DNA from: Chitinophagaceae bacterium
GTDB taxonomy: Bacteria; Bacteroidota; Bacteroidia; Chitinophagales; Chitinophagaceae
Length of the DNA stretch: 5,761 nucleotides
NCBI GenBank assembly: GCA_947447815.1
Contig: CANFLJ010000138.1
Span: forward strand, 1 to 5,761
Direction of reading: 5' to 3'
Part shown: positions 1 through 5,548 of the stretch, in pieces
Layout: each line of letters starts with the position of its first letter
Position numbering within the stretch: the first letter of the stretch is position 1
Program-made: the position numbers and the translations under genes
Notes under the pieces: model-generated
Database searches by the model: none
The model's input: only the letters and a program-made list of their open reading frames with translations
What the model was told of the DNA's origin: nothing

Positions 1-178
1 CAAGCAGAGGTTTGTATAAGCAACTTCCATCCCTTTCAAACAGGTAAGAACATTTATCCTTCATTTCTCCTTTATCAACAATCAATCTATTTTCTGAATT
101 CAGTTTTTGATAACCATTTTCTGTAACATGCAAGAATTCATTTATCAGTCTTGAATCATTCAAATCGCTTAAATTCAT
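1..178 (-). CDS. 5' part of an unrecognised protein gene, cut by the window edge
   Basis: Reading the minus strand from the ATG at 178-176 gives 59 codons without a stop before the left edge, so only the N-terminus is seen. The peptide begins MNLSDLNDSRLINEFLHV and continues with a polar, Lys/Glu/Asn-rich stretch containing two cysteines (about residues 43 and 53). It shows no signal peptide, no membrane segment and no motif that I recognise. An open run of this length is unlikely, though not impossible, by chance in DNA this AT-rich, and the mix of codons looks protein-like. No clear Shine-Dalgarno sequence precedes the ATG; the upstream stretch 179-210 is very AT-rich, as is common in Bacteroidota. 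The 21-nt repeat array starts about 85 bp upstream of this start. Function unknown; the gene call itself is moderately supported. Confidence 0.5.
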   Translation of the reverse strand, partial: MNLSDLNDSRLINEFLHVTENGYQKLNSENRLIVDKGEMKDKCSYLFERDGSCLYKPLL

Positions 179-285
179 AAACCTGGTTCAATATATTTAT
201 ATTATTTATCCAGAAATTTCGGTGTGAAAAGACTAAAATAAAGCCCAATCTAGCCTTTTTTCACTTCGATAGGGTCCGCAACTCA

Positions 286-411
286 TTCGACATCCATTTC
301 TTTCAACTCGACATGCCTCGCAACTCATTCGACATGGTCCGCAACAAGTTCGACATCCATTTCTTTCACATCGACATGCCTCGCAACAAGTTCGATGGGG
401 TCCGCAACTCA
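286..411. repeat. Two 63-nt higher-order repeat copies within the array
   Basis: Positions 286-348 and 349-411 are two copies of a three-unit block, differing at about 11 of 63 positions by eye. Each begins TTCGACATCCATTTCTTTCA and then has TCGACATGCCTCGCAAC. The differences are mostly in runs of two or three bases, notably TCA in place of AAG. This indicates that the array grew by duplication of multiples of 21 nt rather than only one unit at a time. Confidence 0.8.
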
Positions 412-567
412 TTCGATGGGCCCCGCAACAAGTTCGACCCTTTTTACACCCAACTTGTTGTGCCCGTGAAACAATTCGAAGTGACCGTGAACCAATTCGA
501 TGAGGCCGTGAACCAATTTGTTGCTCCCGTGAACCAAATCGAAGTGGCTGTGAACCAATTCGAAGTG

Positions 568-630
568 CTTGTGAGAGCATTCGTTGCACCCGTGCACCAA
601 TTCGTTGCGCTTGTGAGAGCATTTGTTATG
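568..630. repeat. 42-nt higher-order repeat in the right half of the array
   Basis: The 14-mer CTTGTGAGAGCATT occurs at 568-581 and again at 610-623, exactly two units apart, with a GTGCACCAATTCGTT unit between them. The copies then diverge (CGTTGCA against TGTTATG). This is a second, independent higher-order duplication, in the right-hand family of the array. Confidence 0.7.
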
Positions 631-705
631 ACCGTGAGACAATTTGAAGTGACCATGCACCAATTTGTTGTCATCCTGCAACTATTTGCTATCACAAAGT
701 AACAA

Positions 706-1024
706 ATCCTTGTTTCAACCAACCTTTTCAGGTAAATAACAGGAAAAATGGTTTAAAAGGAAGGAATTAATTGCCTTAAAAAACAGAAACCTTTAAGTAG
801 TTTTACTTGCATTTGTATTCATTATCAAATTATCACAGCATCAAATTATCACATTAATATCCCCTCGCTACGTTGCTTGCTTAAAAATATTGTATAGAAC
901 GGGTCATTTCTTTCCACACCTACCACTTCTTCCTGAACCGGTCTATGTGAATAACTATTTTACCCCTTCCGTGTACCTAAATCAATTAAAACACCGTTTT
1001 GGATAGTATAGAATTGATCGAAGT
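706..1024. other. AT-rich intergenic region between the array and the SirB1-like gene
   Basis: No open frame with coding character was found on either strand here. The stretch contains a 14-nt direct repeat (824-853, listed separately), an AATTAATT palindrome around 765, and a pair of similar 9-mers, GAACGGGTC and GAACCGGTC, about 37 nt apart near 899-944. Any promoter for the gene at 1025 should lie here. TAGAATTG at 1009-1016 matches the TAnnTTTG -7 pattern except at one base, but no -33 element sits at a suitable distance, so I do not call it. Confidence 0.6.
824..853. repeat. 14-nt direct repeat ATCAAATTATCACA, two copies
   Basis: ATCAAATTATCACA occurs at 824-837 and 840-853, separated by GC. 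Read on the other strand it is TGTGATAATTTGAT. The gap after argS (5517-5548) contains related words (TAATTTGATAATGTG), so these may belong to one family of simple intergenic repeats of this genome. Confidence 0.8.
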
Positions 1025-1894
1025 ATGACACAATCCAATGAACTAGTTGCTTTATTTAAATTGATAGACGATCCGGATGAGGATGTATACAGCGTGGTGT
1101 CTACCAAAATTATTCATTATGGGAAAGAGGTGATCCCCAATCTGGAGAATCTCTGGGAGAATAGTATCAGTCAGGAAGTACAAACCAGGATCGAGAACCT
1201 TATACACCGACTACAATTCTCCGATCTGGTGCAGGAGTTTATGGAATGGAACGAGTCGGAAGAACAGGACTTAATCACTGGTTCAATCCTTGCAGCTAAG
1301 TTTCAATATCCCGATCTGAACCCTTCATTTGTATTACAACAAATAGAAAAGCTTCGTAAAAATATCTGGCTCGAACTAAATCATTTCCTTACTCCGTTGG
1401 AGCAGGCCAATGTGCTGACCAGTATTATATTTAAATACTTTCAATTAAAAGGATCGGCAGTAAAGTATAGTAAGCTCAACGAGTTTACTATTAATAAAGT
1501 GCTCGAAACAAAGTCGGGCAATGCCATTACCAATGCCATTATCTATCAGTCGGTTTGCGAGTTGCTGAATGTAAATGCAAGACTGATAAACATTCCTAAT
1601 CAAATGCTATTTGCATTTTATCATACCGATTATGATACCGACCTGACCATGATGTTGCCGCAGGATCAGATTATGTTTTATGTAGATGCCATCAATGGAA
1701 ATGCAATCTCTCAGAATGATCTGGACAATTATCTTAAACGCGAAGGAATTCCTAATTCAGCAGTTATTTATAAACCAATGACGCATGCCGAAACGATACA
1801 GATACTGGTAAAAGAAATGGCTAAATGTTATTTTGCTCCCGGTCATCAGTTCAAAAGAGATGAACTAAACGAGTTGGCTGATTTGATTTGCTAG
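1025..1894 (+). CDS. SirB1/transglutaminase-like family protein with HEAT-like N-terminus
   Basis: This 289-residue protein has no signal peptide or membrane segment and is probably cytoplasmic. Residues 8-45 (LVALFKLIDDPDEDVYSVV onward) resemble one HEAT-type helical repeat. Residues about 115-215 resemble the transglutaminase-like domain of SirB1 proteins: LTPLEQANVLTSIIF, then a region ending GNAITNAIIYQSVCELLNV, then NIPNQMLFAFYHTDY in place of the usual GHFLV-type segment. A transglutaminase-like Cys-His-Asp triad cannot be assigned with confidence: one Cys (about 176) lies in the helix after GNAIT, and His198 and Asp200 follow the MLFAFY strand. SirB1-like proteins are widespread and their biochemical role is poorly known, so I assign none. 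The start is ATG 1025, since an in-frame TAG lies at 1004-1006; there is no strong ribosome site. It is a single gene, convergent with the glycosyltransferase. The family call is from recognised motifs, not from a search. Confidence 0.8.
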   Translation: MTQSNELVALFKLIDDPDEDVYSVVSTKIIHYGKEVIPNLENLWENSISQEVQTRIENLIHRLQFSDLVQEFMEWNESEEQDLITGSILAAKFQYPDLNPSFVLQQIEKLRKNIWLELNHFLTPLEQANVLTSIIFKYFQLKGSAVKYSKLNEFTINKVLETKSGNAITNAIIYQSVCELLNVNARLINIPNQMLFAFYHTDYDTDLTMMLPQDQIMFYVDAINGNAISQNDLDNYLKREGIPNSAVIYKPMTHAETIQILVKEMAKCYFAPGHQFKRDELNELADLIC

Positions 1895-1897
1895 GAG

Positions 1898-1913
1898 ACA
1901 GGCACACAGGCAC
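1898..1913. repeat. Tandem 8-nt repeat ACAGGCAC x2
   Basis: ACAGGCAC occurs at 1898-1905 and immediately again at 1906-1913, four bases after the stop codon of the SirB1-like gene. It is one of several different small tandem repeats packed into this convergent intergenic gap. Confidence 0.7.
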
Positions 1914-1931
1914 AAAGTAATACAAGGGGGT

Positions 1932-1959
1932 AAGGAGTCAGGAGAAAGGAGTCAGGAGA
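1932..1959. repeat. Tandem 14-nt purine-rich repeat AAGGAGTCAGGAGA x2
   Basis: AAGGAGTCAGGAGA occurs at 1932-1945 and again at 1946-1959 without any spacer or mismatch. The tract is almost wholly purine on the plus strand. It contains an internal AGGAG echo (AAGGAG, CAGGAG). There is no open frame that starts from these Shine-Dalgarno-like words, so they are not taken as ribosome sites. Confidence 0.85.
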
Positions 1960-1970
1960 TAGAATAAAGG

Positions 1971-2026
1971 AGAAGTTCAAAGCTAAAAGAATCTAAACTG
2001 ATTTATAAAGCTAACGTTGAACTTCT
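1971..2026. terminator. Possible stem between convergent genes
   Basis: AGAAGTTCAA at 1971-1980 is the exact reverse complement of TTGAACTTCT at 2017-2026, with a 36-nt loop that has AGCT words near both arms. It lies between two genes that converge, where a two-way terminator is expected. The loop is long and neither side has a proper T-run, so it is not a classical intrinsic terminator and the functional call is weak. Confidence 0.3.
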
Positions 2027-2029
2027 TGA

Positions 2030-2065
2030 ACCTTTTAAACCTTTTAAACCTCTTAAACCTCTTTG
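2030..2065. repeat. Four tandem 9-nt units crossing the glycosyltransferase stop codon
   Basis: ACCTTTTAA occurs at 2030-2038 and 2039-2047, ACCTCTTAA at 2048-2056 and ACCTCTTTG at 2057-2065. On the minus strand this reads as units of the AGGTTTAA(G/A) type. The stop codon TAA of the glycosyltransferase (2055-2053) is inside the third unit, and the last codons (Lys-Glu-Val) come from the fourth, so the tract continues from the end of the gene into the intergenic gap. Confidence 0.85.
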
Positions 2066-3090
2066 ACAGGTTCTTGCTTTACGATATCCGAGAACTTGTG
2101 TTTGTTTCGTACAAAATATTCCCAGACAATAGGGCCATGATAAACACCTTTTAGTTGTTTGATAGGCACTGCATTGGCGGCATACCTTTTCTTGCCGGAA
2201 ATCATCCATTTTATAAAAGCAATATGAGCTCTTACGATGGCTTTGTAGAAATCTGCATCGCCTGTAAATAATCCTTTCCATGCCGAAATAGCATCCAGCG
2301 CAAATCGGATGCTAATGGTCATAATTCTTTCTGTAAGGGGAAGATTATTATAGAGCATCATCAGGTTGTTTCGGAAGTTAAGAAACACTTTCCTACCACC
2401 CCTTGGCAAAGTGCCAGCACCCACATGAAATACTTTGCTCTCGGGCACAACCACTATTCTATAACCCGCCAGTTGTATTCTCCAGCAAAGGTCTATTTCT
2501 TCCTGATGGGCAAAGAAGTCGGTATTAAAACCACCCGTACTATGAAATAAGGAGCTTCTTATAAACAAGGCTGCACCAGTAGCCCAGAAAATATCCTGAA
2601 TACGATCGTATTGTCCCAAATCTTTCTCCAACACATCAAATACACGTCCTCTGGAAAAAGGATACCCCAGACAATCTATCCATCCACCACAGGCACCAGC
2701 ATATTCAAAAGAACTGCGGTCGTTGTAAGCAATCATCTTAGGCTGCGCTGCCCCAATGTCAGGATGTTGTTCCATCAATTCAATTATCGGCTCTATCCAG
2801 TTGTCCGGTACTTCTACATCGGAGTTTAATAGTACATAATAATCGGCTTCTACATGTTGCAATGCCCAGTTGTATCCACCTGCAAACCCATCATTCTGTG
2901 TGTTTACAATAAGTTCTACTGTAGGAAAATGTTTTTGTACATATTCAATGGAGTCATCATTAGAGGCATTGTCGGCTACTACAATCTTTTTATGGGCATA
3001 GGTAGAAGCAATAACCGAAGGGAGAAACCTTTCCAGATAGTTTCTTCCATTATAGTTCAATATTACAATTGCGACCGATGCTCCTGACAA
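2053..3090 (-). CDS. Family 2 glycosyltransferase, WbbL/rhamnosyltransferase type
   Basis: This 345-residue GT-A fold enzyme should transfer a sugar from a nucleotide-sugar donor to a glycan or polyprenyl-linked acceptor at the cytoplasmic face of the inner membrane. Visible motifs: VAIVILNYNG (6-15) as the first strand and nucleotide-binding loop; VVADNASNDDS (37-47); NDGFAGGYN (66-74); LLNSDVEV (87-94), equivalent to the DxD metal site; FWATGAALFIR (168-178); and HQEEIDLCWRIQLAGYRI (195-212), which carries the acidic catalytic-base region. Residues after about 230 form a less conserved tail. Donor and acceptor cannot be told. The start is TTG at 3090: an in-frame TAA lies only five codons upstream, no ATG lies between, and the conserved domain begins at residue 6. 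It lies 71 nt downstream of the GtrA-like gene on the same strand, probably cotranscribed. The stop codon lies in a 9-nt tandem repeat. Confidence 0.92.
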   Translation of the reverse strand: MSGASVAIVILNYNGRNYLERFLPSVIASTYAHKKIVVADNASNDDSIEYVQKHFPTVELIVNTQNDGFAGGYNWALQHVEADYYVLLNSDVEVPDNWIEPIIELMEQHPDIGAAQPKMIAYNDRSSFEYAGACGGWIDCLGYPFSRGRVFDVLEKDLGQYDRIQDIFWATGAALFIRSSLFHSTGGFNTDFFAHQEEIDLCWRIQLAGYRIVVVPESKVFHVGAGTLPRGGRKVFLNFRNNLMMLYNNLPLTERIMTISIRFALDAISAWKGLFTGDADFYKAIVRAHIAFIKWMISGKKRYAANAVPIKQLKGVYHGPIVWEYFVRNKHKFSDIVKQEPVKEV

Positions 3091-3161
3091 AATGGTTGTG
3101 TTTTACCTACTATTAATCGATTTAATACAATTATATAGTAGTGTGACTAATTTGAATTGAA

Positions 3162-3662
3162 TTATGATACTTCCTTTTTCTTAAAAGTAAAATGCTTCTG
3201 CGATATGTAACTGAATATTACTACAAATACCGTGGTAACCACTTTTGCTGGAGTAGGAAACCAATGGAAATACTTGATAAAAATATTTAAAAATATATAG
3301 TTCAGGTATAGGCACCCTACTACAACTAAAAGGTATCTAACCAGTTGCTTTCCTTTTTTTCGGGAGGTCTCTTGAAAAACTACGTACCTACTCATATAAA
3401 ACCCAAGTGGGAAAGTAATGATAAAGGAAGTTAGGAAGGAGGCTATAAAAGCTTCTATATGAAAGCCGTAGATAACAACATCGGCCTTTTTATACAGAAA
3501 ATTATAGGCTAGGGAGAATATAGTAATGTCTAAAACAGTATTAAAACCACCACATGCAGCATATCGGAAAGTCTGTATGGGCATCACCTTTCTGAATAGC
3601 GGATAGAAAAGGTCGATAAACCTTAAAATGCCCGTATGAGTATGATGATGAAGTCTTTTCAT
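3162..3662 (-). CDS. GtrA-like membrane protein
   Basis: This 166-residue protein has the GtrA family plan of four membrane helices: about 32-56 (FRYAACGGFNTVLDITIF and on), 68-95, 107-130 and 139-155, with a basic loop RKKGKQ (101-106) between helices 2 and 3 and the end motif SYISQKHFTF (151-160), which is typical of the family. GtrA-like proteins are thought to act in moving or handling polyprenyl-phosphate sugars for cell-surface glycans; the exact role of this one is not shown. The N-terminus is His-rich (residues 5-9). The start is ATG 3662-3660, and the length is normal for the family. It is the first gene of a probable two-gene unit with the glycosyltransferase, and is divergent from argS with a 63-nt gap that must hold both promoters. 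Confidence 0.9.
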   Translation of the reverse strand: MKRLHHHTHTGILRFIDLFYPLFRKVMPIQTFRYAACGGFNTVLDITIFSLAYNFLYKKADVVIYGFHIEAFIASFLTSFIITFPLGFYMSRYVVFQETSRKKGKQLVRYLLVVVGCLYLNYIFLNIFIKYFHWFPTPAKVVTTVFVVIFSYISQKHFTFKKKEVS

Positions 3663-3725
3663 TTGTTTAAGTGTGCGAATATAGAAGATAAACCGCTTAT
3701 TTTGCCTTAAAATAACGCTAAAAGG

Positions 3726-5507
3726 ATGAGCATATCAGCAGAATTGAAAGGAATTGTTTCGGGAGCATTGAAGAGTTTATACGATTTGAATGTGCTGAAC
3801 GAAGAAGTCTTGGTCAACGAAACCAAACCCGAATTTGAAGGTGATTATACCATTGTTTTGTTCTCTTATACCAAACCCGTACGCAAAAGTCCGGAAGTAA
3901 TTGGTCAGGAACTTGGGCAATATCTGGTAGATAATCATCAACAACTAATCACTGGATTCAACGTAATAAAAGGTTTCCTCAATTTATCTATTGTGGATGC
4001 TTACTGGATTGGATTTTTACAAAATTCCTTTGCCAACAACGCTTTTGGTAAAGAAGAAAAGTTAAACAAGAAGGTGATGGTGGAATATTCATCCCCTAAT
4101 ACCAACAAGCCGCTTCACCTGGGCCACCTTAGAAACAATTTTCTGGGATGGAGTATCGGCGCTGTGCTGGAATCGGTGGGATATGATGTAGTAAAAACCT
4201 GTATTGTAAATGATAGAGGGGTTCATATTTGTAAAAGTATGATTGCCTGGCAACTATTTGGTAATGGCGCTACTCCTGCTTCTACCAATACTAAGGGAGA
4301 CCGCTTTGTAGGAGATTATTACGTAAAATTTAATGATGAATTTAAGGTACAGGTAAAGGAATTGGTTGCTGCTGGCAAAACGAATGACGAAGCCGAGAAA
4401 GAAGCACCTATCATGAAAGCTACTCAGCAAATGCTGGTAGACTGGGAGGCTGGCAAACCCGAGGTAATGGAGCTATGGAAGACCATGAATGGCTGGGTAT
4501 ACGAAGGTTTTGATGCTACTTACAACAAAATAGGCAGTGATTTTCATAAAACATATTACGAAAGCAATACCTACTTATTAGGTAAAGATTTAGTAGAAAC
4601 GGGCTTAGCTAAAAAAGTATTTTACCAGAAAGAAGACGGCAGTGTATGGATAGATCTTACTGCCGATGGTCTGGATGAAAAGCTGGTAAGACGTAAAGAT
4701 GGTACTTCGGTTTATATGACACAGGATATTGGTCTGGCAGAACAAAAGCAAAAAGAGTTTGGCGCCGAAAAAAGTATTTATGTAGTAGGGGATGAGCAGA
4801 ACTATCATTTTAAAGTACTAAAACTGATTTGTGAGAAACTTCAGTTGCCTTCTGCCGAAGGTATTTATCACCTTAGCTATGGAATGGTTGAGTTACCAAC
4901 AGGCAAAATGAAAAGCAGAGAAGGAACTGTGGTAGATGCCGACGATCTGGTAGACGAAATGATTGCTATTGCTGCTCAAAAAACAGAAGAATTGGGCAAG
5001 GTAAAAGACTTTACTACCGAAGAGTTAGAAAGATTGCATAATATCATTGGTCTTGGTGCGCTTAAGTTTTTCTTATTGAGAGTAGACCCTAAGAAAAAGA
5101 TGATCTTTAATCCAGAAGAGAGTATAGATTTTCATGGATTTACGGGTCCGTTTATTCAGTATACCCATGCTCGTATAAAAAGTATATTAAGGAAGTTTGA
5201 GGTGGTAGGTAATGAAGCCTTGAATGCGTCGGAACCATTGCTACCATTGGAAAAACAGTTGATTATTCATCTGGAACAATACAATACTATATTAAAGGAT
5301 GCAGCTACAGAACTAGATCCATCCAAAGTAGCATTGTATGTATATAATCTGGTGAAAATATTCAATTCCCTGTATGCCGAACATTCTTTTGGTAATGCAG
5401 AATCGGAAGAAAAGAAAACACTGAGATTAAGACTGGCACAGTTAACAGCAAATGTGATAAAGACAGGCATGAATATGCTGGGTATAGAAGTGCCGGAAAG
5501 AATGTAG
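3726..5507 (+). CDS. argS: Arginyl-tRNA synthetase
   Basis: This 593-residue class I synthetase charges tRNA-Arg with arginine using ATP, in the cytoplasm. Residues 1-90 form the N-terminal ArgS-specific domain, which contacts the tRNA elbow (FEGDYTIVLFSYTK at 37-50). The HIGH motif is HLGH at 131-134 within SSPNTNKPLHLGHLRNNF. NDRGVH follows at 162-167. The catalytic domain continues through VGDEQNYHF (354-362). The KMSK loop is replaced by KMKSREG (394-400), a form that I associate with Bacteroidota ArgS. The all-helical DALR anticodon-binding domain runs from about 470 (GFTGPFIQYTHARI) to the end, finishing LGIEVPERM. The length and all domains are intact. ATG 3726 is supported by an in-frame TAA at 3708-3710 and no other start between. 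AAAAGG abuts the ATG, too close for a good ribosome site. Confidence 0.98.
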   Translation: MSISAELKGIVSGALKSLYDLNVLNEEVLVNETKPEFEGDYTIVLFSYTKPVRKSPEVIGQELGQYLVDNHQQLITGFNVIKGFLNLSIVDAYWIGFLQNSFANNAFGKEEKLNKKVMVEYSSPNTNKPLHLGHLRNNFLGWSIGAVLESVGYDVVKTCIVNDRGVHICKSMIAWQLFGNGATPASTNTKGDRFVGDYYVKFNDEFKVQVKELVAAGKTNDEAEKEAPIMKATQQMLVDWEAGKPEVMELWKTMNGWVYEGFDATYNKIGSDFHKTYYESNTYLLGKDLVETGLAKKVFYQKEDGSVWIDLTADGLDEKLVRRKDGTSVYMTQDIGLAEQKQKEFGAEKSIYVVGDEQNYHFKVLKLICEKLQLPSAEGIYHLSYGMVELPTGKMKSREGTVVDADDLVDEMIAIAAQKTEELGKVKDFTTEELERLHNIIGLGALKFFLLRVDPKKKMIFNPEESIDFHGFTGPFIQYTHARIKSILRKFEVVGNEALNASEPLLPLEKQLIIHLEQYNTILKDAATELDPSKVALYVYNLVKIFNSLYAEHSFGNAESEEKKTLRLRLAQLTANVIKTGMNMLGIEVPERM

Positions 5508-5510
5508 GTT

Positions 5511-5548
5511 TAATTAGCTAATTTGATAATGTGCTGATGTGCTAATTC
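5511..5548. repeat. Simple repeat and palindrome after argS
   Basis: AATTAGCTAATT (5512-5523) is a perfect 12-nt palindrome. Words of the type GCTAATT, GCTGAT, GCTAATT then follow (5517-5547), spaced by TGATAATGT and GT. AATTAGC (5512-5518) can also pair with GCTAATT (5541-5547), giving a 7-bp stem with a 22-nt loop. This could end argS transcription, but there is no T-run. The vocabulary resembles the repeat at 824-853 read on the other strand. Confidence 0.5.

Larger units (their letters stand above)
265..705. repeat. Array of 21 degenerate 21-nt units in perfect register, heptad-coding in every frame
   Basis: A core NTYG(A/T/C) recurs every 21 nt: it begins at 265, 286, 307, 328, 349, 370, 391, 412, 433, 454, 475, 496, 517, 538, 559, 580, 601, 622, 643, 664 and 685. 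In all 21 units the second base is T and the fourth is G; 13 units carry TCGA. No unit is longer or shorter. The left units (265-437) centre on GTCCGCAAC(TCA or AAG)TTCGA, the right units (475-684) on GTGAACCAATTCGAAGTG. The array is visibly GC-richer than its flanks. Because 21 is a multiple of three, any frame through it reads as heptads and several stay open. The plus frame is open from 181 to the TAA at 700-702, directly after the last unit, with Phe (sometimes Leu/Ile) at heptad position 1. Its first ATG (313) lies inside the array with no ribosome site, and no ATG, GTG or TTG lies upstream in frame. A minus frame is open from 622 down to the stop at 233-235 and is Cys-rich. I see no decisive reason to call either one a gene. 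Alternatives are a protein-binding array or a non-functional expansion. Confidence 0.9.

Noticed and set aside
233..622. Minus-strand 129-codon Cys-rich open frame across the array
   Set aside because: It is open mainly because the 21-nt period repeats the same stop-free heptad, and other frames on both strands are open too. It starts inside the array with no ribosome site and runs past the array into unrelated sequence.
265..705. CRISPR array
   Set aside because: The units are contiguous and degenerate with no alternation of constant repeats and unique spacers, the period of 21 is far too short, and no cas gene is nearby.
265..705. Plasmid-type iterons of a replication origin
   Set aside because: The spacing is iteron-like, but the units are far too divergent, no rep gene is seen, and the surroundings (argS, tRNA, glycan genes) look chromosomal.
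409..722. Two further minus-strand open frames in the array (409-681 and 444-722)
   Set aside because: They overlap each other and the other open frames; their heptads (LVHGHFE type) are the same repeat seen in other registers. No start signal favours either.
1931..1975. Shine-Dalgarno sites in the AAGGAG-rich tract
   Set aside because: No start codon with an open frame follows; the words come from a tandem 14-nt repeat.
2003..2281. Minus-strand open frame overlapping the glycosyltransferase 3' end
   Set aside because: It is a shadow frame of a clear glycosyltransferase with intact motifs and has low-complexity ends from the 9-nt repeat.
2611..3087. Plus-strand open frames opposite the glycosyltransferase
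   Set aside because: They are antisense shadows without recognisable domains; the minus-strand protein explains the sequence.
3663..3725. Promoters for gtrA and argS in the divergent gap
   Set aside because: TATATTCG (minus) and TTATTTTG (plus) each miss the TAnnTTTG pattern by one base and neither has a TTTG element at a suitable distance, so no site is called.
4605..5470. Minus-strand open frames opposite argS
   Set aside because: They are antisense shadows of a full-length, well-conserved ArgS.
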